Source: Pyxidicoccus trucidator | GTDB lineage: Bacteria > Myxococcota > Myxococcia > Myxococcales > Myxococcaceae | Direction of reading: 5' to 3' | Assembly (NCBI RefSeq): GCF_010894435.1 | Contig: NZ_JAAIXZ010000002.1 | Coordinates: 496,001 to 560,000, forward strand | Length of the DNA: 64,000 bases | The notes under the pieces: generated by a model | Told to the model about the DNA's origin: nothing | Databases searched by the model: none | Seen by the model: only the letters and a program-made list of their open reading frames with translations | Shown: piece after piece, positions 18,201 to 32,271 of the stretch | Position numbering within the stretch: the stretch's first letter is position 1 | Layout of the letters: each line of letters starts with the position of its first letter | Program-made: the position numbers and the translations under genes

Positions 18201-19306
18201 GCCTGGAGTTGGCTCGGAGCCGGGTCAGGGAACGCGGGTGGCAGACTGACGATGAATTGAAGGCGAACCTCACAGTACTGCCGGGCTGGGAAGCTCTCGA
18301 TGAGAACCTCCGAGCCCGCTGCATCTCCGCCGCAGAGCGCTACCTGCAGGACGGAGAGCCCCGCACAGTCGAGTGGTTCGGTACTGGGGAGTCCCACCGT
18401 TGGGCCACTGCCGGTTACCGGGCGCTTTGCCTGTTGCTGGCAAAGAAGTCAGAGGTACTCGCTAGCTGGCCGACGGAGCAATGGACTCGATGGGGGCCAC
18501 TCGTCGTCGATTGGCCCTGGGAGCAGGATGCGAAAGAAAAGGCAGTCCAAGATACCCTCGTTGCGCACGCCTATGTCAGGGCCCCCGAGGCGTTCATCTC
18601 GGCTGTGCTGATGTGGCTGGACAAAGCCAGCAAGAATTTGAGCGTCGACACTCTCCTCGAGAAGTTGGCGCGTCTGTGGGACCAGCGCCTTGTGGATGCA
18701 CTGGTGGACTGGCTGTGCGCTGGCGTGCCAATGGAGCCATCGGCTCTGGGAGTGCTGCTGAACGAGCTTGTGCCCCGAAGCCCGAAGGCGTTCGGCCAGG
18801 CGCTGCAGTGGGCCTCGAGTGCTGCGGTCGATGAAGCGGCGCGAGAGAAGAGACTCGAAGCTGGCAGTTCGCTGCTCAACACGTCCCTGCGGGCCGCCTG
18901 GCCACACCTCTGGCCCTTGATGCAGGCAGATCCGGCGTTCGGGGTGCAACTCCTCATGCGCTCCGAGGTCTATAGGGTGCAGCGGGAACAGCAACTGCAA
19001 CTGGCGGAAGAGCTCGACGAGAACTCCATCGCGGAGCTTTATGTCTGGCTCAAGAGGCGCTTCCCTCCCGCAGATAACAGGAACGTGCAGGCCTTCCAGA
19101 TCACAGGGCTACGTCAAGCGCTGCTAGGCAATCTGAAACAGCGAGGAACCCAGGCTGCGGTCTCCGCAGTCCGGAGGATCTCGGAGTGCCTGCCGGAGGA
19201 GTCTGGACTGAAGCTCGCAGTGCAGCAAGCGGACGAACAGCGCCTCCGGTATGAGTGGCAGGGCTTGGAGCCCGAGGAATTACTCGCACTAGTCGAAGGA
19301 ACCTAA
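15284..19306 (+). CDS. TIR - NACHT/STAND NTPase with large helical repeat C-terminus (bacterial NLR-like)
   Basis: The protein has 1340 residues. Residues about 5-130 form a TIR domain: SVFISHTTRDPRD, then AKVWIAPRSIPVGAEW and SEWVLKEIELA with the catalytic-type Glu. The NTPase has P-loop GEPGTGKST (residues 204-212) and Walker B LNLFLDSLDE near residue 270, the paired acidic pattern of NACHT proteins. The remaining 900 residues are helical with HEAT-like spacing, the expected sensor region. I chose the ATG at 15284 because the TIR domain begins a few residues later; a start 15 codons upstream is possible. Bacterial NACHT proteins detect phage proteins and trigger cell death. The gene is clearly less GC-rich than its neighbours (for example near 17461-17520), a sign of transfer. 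A 264-base gap separates it from the TIR pair. Confidence 0.9.
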   Translation: MASTPSVFISHTTRDPRDAALARSLELGLRERGAKVWIAPRSIPVGAEWEPHLVQGLMEQSTHFLVLLSAASVTSEWVLKEIELARKRYAASGPLRILPLRLGEPGAFAGADFLSQFQEVPHDDDPITQLDSVAGALGLSSRRRTPMSDIRHRGKRFWLPRGETIRLSFNGFLPDPESDDWTGWNPNIVPFESISKLPCLVLLGEPGTGKSTALKLIDSGLFQGSDDESSQNLLVDLKECTSEALLDKHLFQSAEFLAWRNSEGTLNLFLDSLDECLIHIQAIARNLLTELGRCPVKRLRLRLACRTAEWPELLSHELPELWGKEHFGAYEIAPLRRVDVAEAARIEGLDPEALLKAVTQRDAVPLAIKPITLELLISAFKDDRRLPDSLRALYEKGCLRLCEEVSLDRAASKADGKLPSTHRLRLAERIAAVTLLCKRPSMYLGKDESRAPEESATLGALSYGHEKIGGKPVPVMPEHIRETLQTGLFTGGTGERLVTWSHWTFPEFLAARFLVTRRVTTAKLKELLLRPDTSGKLRIIPSLQEMVSWLAGMSPEFFQELIPIAPEFLLRSSVTTIDTALKARLVESLLEQLNRQEVADFEAVLRHRYDVLKHPSLGLQLTSIIKNRSKSFLARVIAINIAGECGESSLLGDLLQMALDESESLEIRCASVEAMSAMGNQEVFESLRPLLRTEGDPEKDLAARVLHVMWPGYLSAEELFELLSAPKNTHHFGAYAGFLYRDVTEHLKSEDLPVALRWGRSRGSSRYFDPLVEAIFRKAWEHLDAPGVLPEFGVSVLSRLKQHRSLFGDAPYGRRTPAPLLAEPDKRRMLVQELVGQLERPGLWLIDKEPFIPNDDLRWLTEQLEQIADPQLHERWLKLIESAFSLDNLEHVDLILEVRQRVPSLSRQFSWCLDAVELGSPQAASLRARQKQRESWNQKRGDEQAHQPPSQDRVRHLLERFEAGDMIAWYRISLELARSRVRERGWQTDDELKANLTVLPGWEALDENLRARCISAAERYLQDGEPRTVEWFGTGESHRWATAGYRALCLLLAKKSEVLASWPTEQWTRWGPLVVDWPWEQDAKEKAVQDTLVAHAYVRAPEAFISAVLMWLDKASKNLSVDTLLEKLARLWDQRLVDALVDWLCAGVPMEPSALGVLLNELVPRSPKAFGQALQWASSAAVDEAAREKRLEAGSSLLNTSLRAAWPHLWPLMQADPAFGVQLLMRSEVYRVQREQQLQLAEELDENSIAELYVWLKRRFPPADNRNVQAFQITGLRQALLGNLKQRGTQAAVSAVRRISECLPEESGLKLAVQQADEQRLRYEWQGLEPEELLALVEGT

Positions 19307-19536
19307 CCCGGGGCTCGGTTGACGTGATCGGCGGGGTCTGATCTTCATAGAGGGATGAGTGTTGGACTCCTCACCCCGCGAGTGCGGTTGGGCTCCGGTG
19401 GGCCCCGTGCGCCTCGGCCCCTCTCCGAACCTCACCCCGGCCGTGCAGGAGATGACGCGCACCGGCTGAACGCTCTCACGCGACAACTCCCTTGACGCTT
19501 ACCGGTTCCGTCGATTGAACGGACGCCTCAGGCCCG

Positions 19537-19968
19537 TCACACCACCTTCCGCTTCAGCTCCCGCGCGGGAATGCCCGCCACCACCGCTCCGGGCGCCACG
19601 TCCGCAGTCACCACCGCGCCCGCCCCAATCACCGCCCCGTCACCCACTGTCACCGGGCCCACTATCTGCGCGCCCACGCCGACGTAGACGTTGCGGCCAA
19701 TCCGGGGCGCTCCCGGCACTCCGGGCTCCGGCTCCACGCTGACGTTCTGCGAGAGGAAGCTGCCCTCTCCAATCTCCACGCCGGGCGCTACCACCACGCC
19801 CATGCCGCCGTAGCCCAGCTCCACGCTCGCATGGAGCCGCGACTCCAGGTCCACGTGGCATTGGTGCATGCGAGTGCCCACCGCCGCCACCACCTCCGGC
19901 AGCACCGGCACACCCCACGTCTTCAGCCGCTTCGCGGCCCAATAGAAGGTCAGCGCCGTCGGACCCAT
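19537..19968 (-). CDS. Hexapeptide-repeat O-acetyltransferase (serine acetyltransferase-like)
   Basis: The product has 143 residues. The C-terminal half has the left-handed beta-helix pattern of hexapeptide acyltransferases: GVVVAPGVEIGEGSFLSQNV, IGRNVYVGVGAQIVGPVTVG, VIGAGAVVTADV, then PGAVVAGIPARELKRKVV, close to serine acetyltransferase tails. The N-terminal region carries the His-rich motif MHQCHVDLESRLHA, similar to the catalytic region of CysE-like enzymes. The ATG at 19968 overlaps the end of the GNAT gene by 19 bases and is preceded by GGTGGGGAA. As last gene of the polymer operon it probably acetylates a precursor or the polymer; it is shorter than housekeeping CysE. Confidence 0.82.
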   Translation of the reverse strand: MGPTALTFYWAAKRLKTWGVPVLPEVVAAVGTRMHQCHVDLESRLHASVELGYGGMGVVVAPGVEIGEGSFLSQNVSVEPEPGVPGAPRIGRNVYVGVGAQIVGPVTVGDGAVIGAGAVVTADVAPGAVVAGIPARELKRKVV

Positions 19969-21179
19969 TTCCCCACCATTCTCCGGGCCACCGGGGCCCA
20001 GCGGAACTTCGCCCGGTACATCGCCCGGCCCCTCAGCGAGTTCCGGTAGATGAACAACCAGTGGTGCGGTCGCACCGTGTCCGTCCACTCCCGCTTGAAG
20101 GGCGCGTCGTCCCCCAGCAGGTCCAGCTCCGTCACCCCTCGGCCGATGCAGTCCTGGATGAGCCCCTCCGTCAGCAGCTGCCCCGGACCCACCTCCGCGA
20201 AGCGCTCGTCGTAGCCGGGCTTCATCGCCAGGTATCGGCCGCCGTACTCCAGCCCGTACTGGAACGCGATGGCCTGCTTGCCCAGCCGCAGCGAGTACAG
20301 CCCCAGCCACCCGGCCTTCGCCGCCACGTCCGCCAGGTCTGAGTAGAACGCCAGCCGCCGCGCGCTCTGCGCAATCGCCGTCCCGCGCTCCGCCTTCCAG
20401 CCGCTGCGCTCCAGCGCGAAGCCTTCCGCCAGCCGCTCAGCCAGTCGCTCGCCGCCTGTCATCCGCTCCAGCGTCACCCGGCCACGCTCCTCCAGCCGGC
20501 GCCTGCGCCGACGCAGCGGCTTCGACTTCCGCCCTCGCTCGCGCTGCCATGCCTCCACCGTCTCCGGTAACACTGTGTACGGCGAGCGCGCGCTCTGCCA
20601 CGTCCCGCAGGGCAGCCCCACCCTGCGCGCCACCGCGAGGAGTGCGAACGCCGAGCCTCCCTCGGGCACGTCCGCCAGCCGCAGCACGTCCCAGCTCGCG
20701 TCCTTCAGCAGGTGCGCCAGGAAGGCCGTTCCCGCGCGGCGCGGGTCCTCCGCCAGCAAGTCAAAGCGGCACGAGTGCTTGTTCGTCAGCGACAGCAACT
20801 GCCGCACCGGCATCCCGTACTGCTTTCCCTGCTTCGCTTGCAGCGGCAGCACGGCCACCAGCCGGCCTTGCGCGTCACGCCCCGTCAGGATGCGCAGCCG
20901 GCCCTCTGGCGCGAAGTGCCGCAGCCAGCAGCGCAGGAACTCGTGCCGGTAGAAGACCTGGTCGTCCGTGCGTGTCACCAGCTCGTTCCACTCGGCCTCC
21001 AGTGCGTCGAACCCGGCCAGGTCACGCACCTCGCTCACGCGCATGCTCTGACGCGCGTAGAACAGCGCCCGCCTTCGGGCCGCCGTGGTTTCGTTGTGAC
21101 CCGGTACTCCGACTCCAACGCGTGGGCCCGAGGGCACACTCGCGACGCCGGGAGCATCCGGGGTGGGAAGCTCCTCCAT
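19950..21179 (-). CDS. CelD-like GNAT acyltransferase
   Basis: The protein has 409 residues and no signal peptide. The layout matches GNAT proteins of the CelD/cellulose-biosynthesis group: an N-terminal half with FDALEAEWNELVTRTDDQVF and RHEFLRCWLRHFAPEG, and a C-terminal GNAT fold with LGLYSLRLGKQAIAFQYGLE and the late DLLGDDAPFKREWTD motif. Relatives are found in polysaccharide and amino-acid polymer clusters and resemble FemAB-like aminoacyl transferases. An arginine-rich stretch (LRRRRRRLEERGR) lies mid-protein. GAGGAGAGGACTTC precedes the ATG. The gene begins 36 bases after the PgsB-like gene ends and overlaps the next one, so it is part of the same operon and may modify the polymer. 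Confidence 0.82.
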   Translation of the reverse strand: MEELPTPDAPGVASVPSGPRVGVGVPGHNETTAARRRALFYARQSMRVSEVRDLAGFDALEAEWNELVTRTDDQVFYRHEFLRCWLRHFAPEGRLRILTGRDAQGRLVAVLPLQAKQGKQYGMPVRQLLSLTNKHSCRFDLLAEDPRRAGTAFLAHLLKDASWDVLRLADVPEGGSAFALLAVARRVGLPCGTWQSARSPYTVLPETVEAWQRERGRKSKPLRRRRRRLEERGRVTLERMTGGERLAERLAEGFALERSGWKAERGTAIAQSARRLAFYSDLADVAAKAGWLGLYSLRLGKQAIAFQYGLEYGGRYLAMKPGYDERFAEVGPGQLLTEGLIQDCIGRGVTELDLLGDDAPFKREWTDTVRPHHWLFIYRNSLRGRAMYRAKFRWAPVARRMVGKWVRRR

Positions 21180-21215
21180 GAAGTCCTCTCCTCAGGTTGT
21201 CGCGACGCCCCTGGC

Positions 21216-25890
<4,675 letters not shown>

Positions 25891-25913
<23 letters not shown>

Positions 25914-28900
25914 CGAGCAGCTCTTCGAACTCCTCCTCGGGAGGGGTGATGTCCCGCAGGCCTCGGCCGCCCATCCAGTCCCAGCGCGCCCCCACGGAGA
26001 ACACGTTCTGCAACCCGAAGGGGTCCGACAGCAGCGCCCGGTCCTCCGCGAACAGCATCAGCCGGCTGCCCGCTCCCACCCACACGTTCCAGTCCAGCCG
26101 GCCCGCCACCCGGTGCCGCAGGTAGGCGTCCGAGCGGTGCTCGTCCTTCATGCGGTAGGACAGGTCGTAGCCCAGCTCCGCCCGAGTGCCCCGCAGCGGC
26201 CCGCCCAGCAGCGCCGCCCACTTCAGCTGCCCGCCCGCGTGGTCCAGCGTGCCCAGGTCCGCGTTGGTGGTGGCATACGTCCCCGCCGTGCCCACGTGGT
26301 CCTGGAACGGCTGCCAGCGCAGCGACAGTCGCGGCATCAGCCGGCGCGGGTGGTCTTCTCCGTACCGCCAGTACACGCTCTGGTCGTAGCGGCCCGCGTC
26401 CACCGCCGAGCCACCGTGTGACTTCTCCATCGCCAGCCCCAGCGACGGCACCAGCCCCAGGTCCGGGCTCAGCCGCACCCAACGGTCCACCGAGGCCCGG
26501 CCGCGCGCGCTCCATCGCAGCGTGCTCTCCACCGACTGGCTGAAGAGCGAGCCCTGCACGTTCAGCCGCAGGTTCAGCGGCAGTCGCGTCACGTACAGGC
26601 CCGTCGTGGCGCCGAACACCGTGGGCTGGCCCACCGGGTAGCGCGCCTCCGGCTGGAAGCGCAGCCACATGCGCTCCTCCACCAATTCGCGGCGCAGGCC
26701 CAGGCGCACCTCCATGCCCGAGCGCAGCGGGCGGTCCACCAGCTCACCCTCCTCGACTTCCTCGCGGCGGAAGGCCAGCTCCGCCGAAATCATGCCCAGG
26801 CCGCGCGGAGACTCCGCGGGAGCCACGCCCTCCGGCAGCAGCGACAGGCGCGGCGGCAGCGCGGGCCAGGGCAGGGGTTCCAGTCCTGAGGAGGACTGCT
26901 CCCACCAGCGCCCGGCCGGCGCGTCCGGCGCCTCCACCACGCCCAGCTCCACGCGCACCAGTGCTTCGCCCTCGGGCGACTCCAGGCGCACCTGGTGCGG
27001 GCCCTTGTCGGGCAGCAGCAGCCACGTCTCTCCGGCTCGGCCCACCGGGACGGAGACGTTGCGCACCGTGGGGTCGGTCTCCTCCGGCAGGCCCAGGCGC
27101 ACCGGCTGCGCGTCCGCCGCGCCAGCGCCGCCCGTGCCCTCTCCGGTGGGCACCACCACGCTCGACAGCAGCACGTGGCGTCCGGCCTGGGGTGACAGCG
27201 CGCGCGCCTGGATGCGCAGCGCGCCCGGCCCGAGCACCGTCATCACCACCGGCGTGCCCGGCTTGCTGCGCAGCATCGTCAGCGGTTGCTGCGAGGACAG
27301 TGGCGCCGAGTCGCGGCCCGCGACAGACGGGTCCACGAAGCGCACCAGCCCCAGGGCCGGCGTCTCGTTGCGCGCGTGCAGCACCTCCACCTGGTGGCGA
27401 CCGCGCACGTCCATCACGAAGGTCAGCAGCGCCGTCCTTCCATCCTCCACCTGCTGCTCCACCACCGTGCGGCCATCCACGCGCAGCGCGAAGGTGCACG
27501 GTGGCCGGGGGCCGTCCACGCCCACGCGCGGCGTGGAGCCGCACAGCACCTGGGCACCGACGGGACGCGCCTCGCGCACGTCCATGCTCAGCACGCGCGC
27601 CCGGCCCGAGGGCAGCAGCCGGCCCTGCTCCAGCGGCCATGGTGGCGCCAGCAGCGCCTTGCGCACCGAGTCCTCCGTGCCGGCTTCCTCCGGGTCTCCC
27701 TCGGCGAGCGCGTCCAGCAGGCCCGCCGTCTGCTCCGCGTCGCGCAGCCGCTCCCAGCGCGTCCAGCGGCCCGCCAGCGCGCGCATGCGGCGCACGCGCG
27801 GGTGGTCCGCCCAGCCCTCCAGCTGCGCGGCCAGCGCGGCGCCCAGCGGGGCCCCGCCCTCCCGCCATGCGCTCGGCGACGACTCCAGACGCTCCAGCAG
27901 CCCCAGCGCCTCCAGGCCCACTTGCGGGAGGCCCGTCTCGCGGTACAGCGCCACCAGCGCTAGCGCCGCCGCCTCGTCCTGACCGGACGCCGCCAGCCAG
28001 CGCGCCTTGAGGTAGCGCTTCGCCACGGAGCCGGTGCCCTCGGAGGTCAGCGCCTCCAGCGCGCGCTTCGCGCCCACCTCGCGGGCCTTCGCCACGCGCG
28101 CTGTCAGGTCCTCCTTCGCCGCGCCCGGGAGCACGGAGAAGGCGGGGGACACCAGCATGGGCTCGGTGAGGGCCTGGCCGAAGCGCAGGCCCTCGCTCTC
28201 GCCGTCCTGCAGACGGCCCAGCAGCGCGAGCAGGCGCCGGGACTGCTCCGGCGACAGCCGCTGCTGGTCCTTCAGCAGAGGCACCACGTCCGCGCGGGCG
28301 AAGCCCTCTTCCTGGAGCGACAGCAGCAGCTCCGCACGGGACAGCCGGGGCTCCAGGTCGTCCGGCGTCTCGCGCAGCCGCCGCGACAGGGTGAGCAGCG
28401 TGTCCATCGCCGACGCGCTGGCGACAGCCACGGCCGGGGCCACCGCGTCCAGCGAGCCCGCGGTGCCACGGCGCACTGACAGCGAGGCGACGAGCGGCGT
28501 GGCCTTGCCCTCCACCTCGAACCAGACCTCCCGCGCCAGTGGCGGAAGCACCACCACCGCGGACACCGGCGCGCCCGACGTGCCCTCCGCGCCTTCCAGC
28601 GCGTGGTGCAGCGAGCCCGAGCGGCCCGGCATCAGCACCAGCTTCTGGGGCCGCCCCACGTCCGTGTGCATGCGCAGCGTCACCGGCCGGGAGACGTCCC
28701 CCAACCCGCGCAGCTGCAGGCGCACCGGCGTGGGCAGCTTCGCGTCCGGGACGCGGAAGCGCACCGCCTTCTTGCCCACGCGCACCGGCCACTGCGTGCG
28801 GAGGTAGCCCACCTCCTCCACGGTGCGTGTTGTCTCGGCCGGCCGCAGCGAGAGGAAGGCCCGCGCGTCTGCGCCACCCTTCAGGCGCACGGTGTGGTCA

Positions 28901-30909
28901 CCGGGCGGCAGGGCAATCTCCACCGGCTCCACCGCGGACAGCGGGAGCAGCGGGAAGTCGTGCTCTCCCACGCGGAGCGCCAGCGGCGCGCCCGAGCGGG
29001 ACGGAGTCACGACGTAGGCACGCAGCAGCGTCGGCGCCTCGGCCGGGCCGCTGGCGTGGACGCGGACAGCGGCGCCCGAGGCCAGTGGCCAGAGCGCTCC
29101 AGACGAGGCCGTTCCTTCCTCTTCATCCACGCGCTGCACGTCCAGCCAGCGCGTGGGCAGCAGGGCCGTCGCGTCCTCCTCCGGCGCGGGCACCACGCGC
29201 GTCCACCGGCTCGCGCGCCACCACGCGGAGCGGTAGCGGCGGCGAATCTCGTTCGACAGCGGCTCGGCGCGCCATGCCAACTCCAGCGCGGCCAGCTCGC
29301 GACTGCGCAGCGGGTCTCCCAGCGGGAGCCGCGCCACCAGCCCGGCGGCTTCGGCGGCGAGCCAGCCCGGCTCCGGGAAGGCGGGCGCCGTGCCCAGCAG
29401 CGCATGCGCCTCGTCCGTCTGCCGGCTGTCCAGCAGCAGCCGCGCCGCGCGCAGCCGAAGGTGCCAGGCCAGCGGCGTGGTGGCCGACTGCCCCTCCAGC
29501 GCGCGAAGGGCCTTCACCGCCTCCGACACGCGCTCACCGCTCGCCTCGTCCACGGCGACCAGGGCACGGAGCAGGGGAGGCAGCCCCGCATCATTATATA
29601 CCGCGATGAGCGAGGCCTCTCCCGAGGCCAGCTCCGGCGCCAGCGTGGCGAGCTGCCGACGCAGCAGCGCGGCGCGGGGCGAGCTGTCCGCCTTCACCGC
29701 GTCCCAGGCCTTCCGCGCGTAGTCATGCCAGTGCGCCTCGTTCGCCAGCGCCTCGCCCAGCTTCGGACGGCGGGACACCACGCGGGCGCGGAGCAGCACC
29801 GGGCTGCCGTCCCAGTGCACGCGGTAGGCGTGCCTTCCCGGGCGCAGCGCCACCCGCAGCTCCTCCTCGACGCCCACCCGCTCCCCGCTGGGGAGCACGC
29901 GAGGCCTGCGGTCCTCGGGCAGTGCCACGTCGGACGCGCCATCCACCCAGGCGGGCTCCGGCGCCACGTCGGCGCGGGCCAGCATCATGCCCTCGCTGCG
30001 CACCTCCAGCGCGACGGGCGGCGTCTCCGTGCCGTGCAGCAGCGGACGCGCCTCCAGCGCCAGCACGCCGGGGCCTTCCAGCTCCACCGCCCAGCTTCCC
30101 GTGCCCTGCTCGGGACGCACCCAGGGCGCGCTCATACCCTCCAGCGAAACCGTCGCGCCGGGCGGACGGGGATGGGAGACGCGGAGGCTCGCCCCTCGCA
30201 GCGGCGACACCTGGGTCCACTCCCGCAGCGCGGCGGCCTTGCGCCAGTCACGCAGGGCGCCACGCAGCGGTGCGTCTTCCGGCACGCCCTCCGCCAGCGC
30301 GGCCTCCAGCTCCGCGTCCAGCTCCAGCCGCGTGCGCAGCGACGCCTGGAAGGGCAGTGGCGGACGCGGACTCGTGCCGGCCACCCAGCCCAGCAGCGCC
30401 TCGCGCATGGCCTCGTCGGTGTGGCCCGTCACGTAGGGCAGGGGGCGCTCCACCCAGACGCGGCCCGGCTTCGTGGCGGTCACCAGCCAGATGCTGCCCG
30501 GCCCCATGGGCTCGGCGAGGTACCAGCGGCCGGGCTTCTCCGGCACGCCTTCCTCCTCCACCCTGAGGTGTGGCCCCTCCGCGTCCGCCGTGGGCACACG
30601 CACGAAGCGCAGCGTGCCGGGCGCGCCCGTGACGCGAGCCACGTCCAGCGGCCCCAGCCACAGCGCGGCCCCTCGCTCGGGGCCCACTTCCACGGCGCCC
30701 GTCACCTGTGGCACGCCGTCCGGCACATAGGGCGCGGTGGCGCGCACGTCGGCGGGGGGAACGGGGGCGCGCACGGGGCGCGGCTCCCAGCTGAGTCCTT
30801 CCACCGACCGGAGCGTCTCCGGCGAGGAGGCGGCGAGCACTGCCACCGGCAGCATGACGAGCATGCCGGCCAGAGAGACGAGTCGTGTGCGGCGTCGAAG
30901 CGGATACAT
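25891..30909 (-). CDS. Very large secreted protein with TPR-like region and probable outer-membrane beta-barrel
   Basis: The product has 1672 residues. It begins with a signal peptide (basic MYPLRRRTR, then a hydrophobic core ending near VLAAS). Residues about 30-380 are beta-rich. About 400-620 are helical with TPR-like spacing. More beta-rich and helical segments follow. The last 330 residues show the alternating polar/aromatic pattern of a transmembrane beta-barrel (MISAELAFRREEVEEG, MEVRLGLRRELVEERMWLRF, LRLNVQGSLFSQSVESTLRW, RAELGYDLSYRMKDEHRSD). A TPR scaffold joined to a barrel is the layout of synthase-dependent exporters such as PgaA and BcsC. Its place between the PgsB- and PgsC-like genes suggests it carries the polymer across the outer membrane. 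The start is six bases after the preceding stop. Barrel assignment is by eye. Confidence 0.8.
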
Positions 30910-30915
30910 CGGCGC

Positions 30916-32271
30916 TCAGTCCTCCAAGGGTGCGAACAGCACGTGCCCCATTCGCGCGAGCCGCTCCCCGGAGGTGAGGGACTTGCGCGCCTGGGCCGAC
31001 AACTCGAGATGGAGGAAGTGCGCGCATTCGTACGCCTGCAGCAGCCGTCCCTGGGCGTTCTGCGTCCCGCCCAGCACCTGTGCTCCTTCCGGATACAGGC
31101 GCACCCCCTCACCCAACACCTTCACCAGCCGCTGCGACACCCGCCGAGCCCAGGCCGTGGGCTGACGCGTGCCGGAGCTCACCACCGCGGTCATCGACTG
31201 GTCCCGCTGCTGCCCGGCCGCCGCCTTCGCGGTGCCGAAGCCGTGCAGTTGCACCACGCGTGGCATGGACAGCGTGCGAGCCACCAGGTTCGTCACCTCC
31301 TGGAAGAGGTGGTCCGGGTTGTGCGCGACGTCCGCCGGATGCTCCGGGTCCTCGGGCGTCTCGCCCGGGTTGCCGTGGTAGCGGTGCGCGGTGGCCGTCA
31401 TGAAGAGGCGGGGCCGCAGCCCCTCCGGCGCGCAGGCGAAGAGTCCGACGCCGATGTCCTCGGTGCCCCGGTCGAACCAGGGATGCGGCACCTGCACCAC
31501 GTCCTCCGTGGCGGGCCCGGTACGGACCACGTAGGCCCCCGCGCCGCGCAGCCGCTCGGCCTTCTCGCGCAGCACCCAGAAGGTGTCCTGCTTTCCCTCC
31601 CAGACCTCCAGCCGGAAGCCCACGGAGGCCGCCACCTGCTCCAGGCCCGCCGGTGGCGTCTTCCGCTCCGGCGCCGCCTTCAGCAGCGCGGGCAGCAGCT
31701 TCGTGAAGGCGGCCCGCTCCTCCAGCGTGGTGGGGTGGAACTTCACGTCCTTCACCGCGGGCCACAGCCCGGCGAAGCGCGCATCGGGGCCGCACCCCTT
31801 CGCGGAGCGGGGCCGCGCGGGGCTCTCGTCCGGCTCGCGCGAGGCCGACGCGTCCTCCTCCGCGCCCAGGGTCTTCTTACCCTGCTCGCGCGAGGCCGAC
31901 GCATCCTCATCTGTTCCCAGGGTCTCCTCGTCCTGCTCCGTGCTGTCTCGGGGCGTGGCCTGGGTCGGCTCCTCGCGACGGGTGCGTGTCTCCGTGCCTT
32001 CCGACACGGGCGTCGGGGCGGGCCGGGAAGCCGCCCCGGTGGCGGGCGTCGGGGCGGGCCGAGAAGCCGCCCCGGAGGCGGGCGAGGATGCGGGCCGGGA
32101 AGCCGCCCCGGTGGCGGGCGAGGAGGCGGGCCGGGAAGCCGTCCCGGAGGCGGGAAGGGCGGTGGGCGTGGCAACGGGCTCGGACGCGAGGGCGAGCGGT
32201 GTCAGCCCGGGCGCCACCAGTGCGCCCGCCGCCAGCCAGCGTGCGGCCCATCGCGGCAGGCAGCGACTCAC
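30916..32271 (-). CDS. Secreted hydrolase-like protein of the polymer locus
   Basis: The product has 451 residues. The GTG at 32271 overlaps the upstream TGA (GTGA), and the protein then begins with a signal peptide (SRCLPRWAARWLAAGALVAP). Residues about 35-85 are four 12-residue Ala/Pro/Ser repeats, and an acidic linker with a twice-repeated EDASASRE follows. The folded domain, from about residue 150, contains LFMTATAHRYHGNPGE, DVAHNPDHLFQEV, VVQLHGFG, TAVVSSGT, GGTQNAQGRLL and AHFLHLELS. These His/Glu motifs, in the same order as in the lipoprotein at 38332, suggest a metal-dependent amidohydrolase, perhaps trimming or releasing polymer. An upstream ATG at 32460 would overlap the previous gene by 190 bases and lacks a signal peptide. 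The catalytic role is inference. Confidence 0.78.
   Translation of the reverse strand: MSRCLPRWAARWLAAGALVAPGLTPLALASEPVATPTALPASGTASRPASSPATGAASRPASSPASGAASRPAPTPATGAASRPAPTPVSEGTETRTRREEPTQATPRDSTEQDEETLGTDEDASASREQGKKTLGAEEDASASREPDESPARPRSAKGCGPDARFAGLWPAVKDVKFHPTTLEERAAFTKLLPALLKAAPERKTPPAGLEQVAASVGFRLEVWEGKQDTFWVLREKAERLRGAGAYVVRTGPATEDVVQVPHPWFDRGTEDIGVGLFACAPEGLRPRLFMTATAHRYHGNPGETPEDPEHPADVAHNPDHLFQEVTNLVARTLSMPRVVQLHGFGTAKAAAGQQRDQSMTAVVSSGTRQPTAWARRVSQRLVKVLGEGVRLYPEGAQVLGGTQNAQGRLLQAYECAHFLHLELSAQARKSLTSGERLARMGHVLFAPLED
32018..32160. repeat. Four tandem 36-bp repeats within a coding linker
   Basis: Units begin at 32018, 32054, 32090 and 32126 with GCGGGCCGGGAAGCCGCCCC or a one-base variant. 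On the minus strand they encode four copies of a 12-residue Ala-Ser-Arg-Pro-Ala-rich motif in the linker after the signal peptide. The period is a multiple of three, so copy changes keep the frame. A second, 51-bp repeat pair (from 31834 and 31885) encodes EDASASRE twice in the same linker. Confidence 0.85.

Noticed and set aside
19307..19536. Search for an attachment site, insertion sequence end or small gene at the boundary between the defence island and the polymer operon.
   Set aside because: No terminal inverted repeats, target duplication, tRNA end or transposase fragment was seen in the 230 bases.
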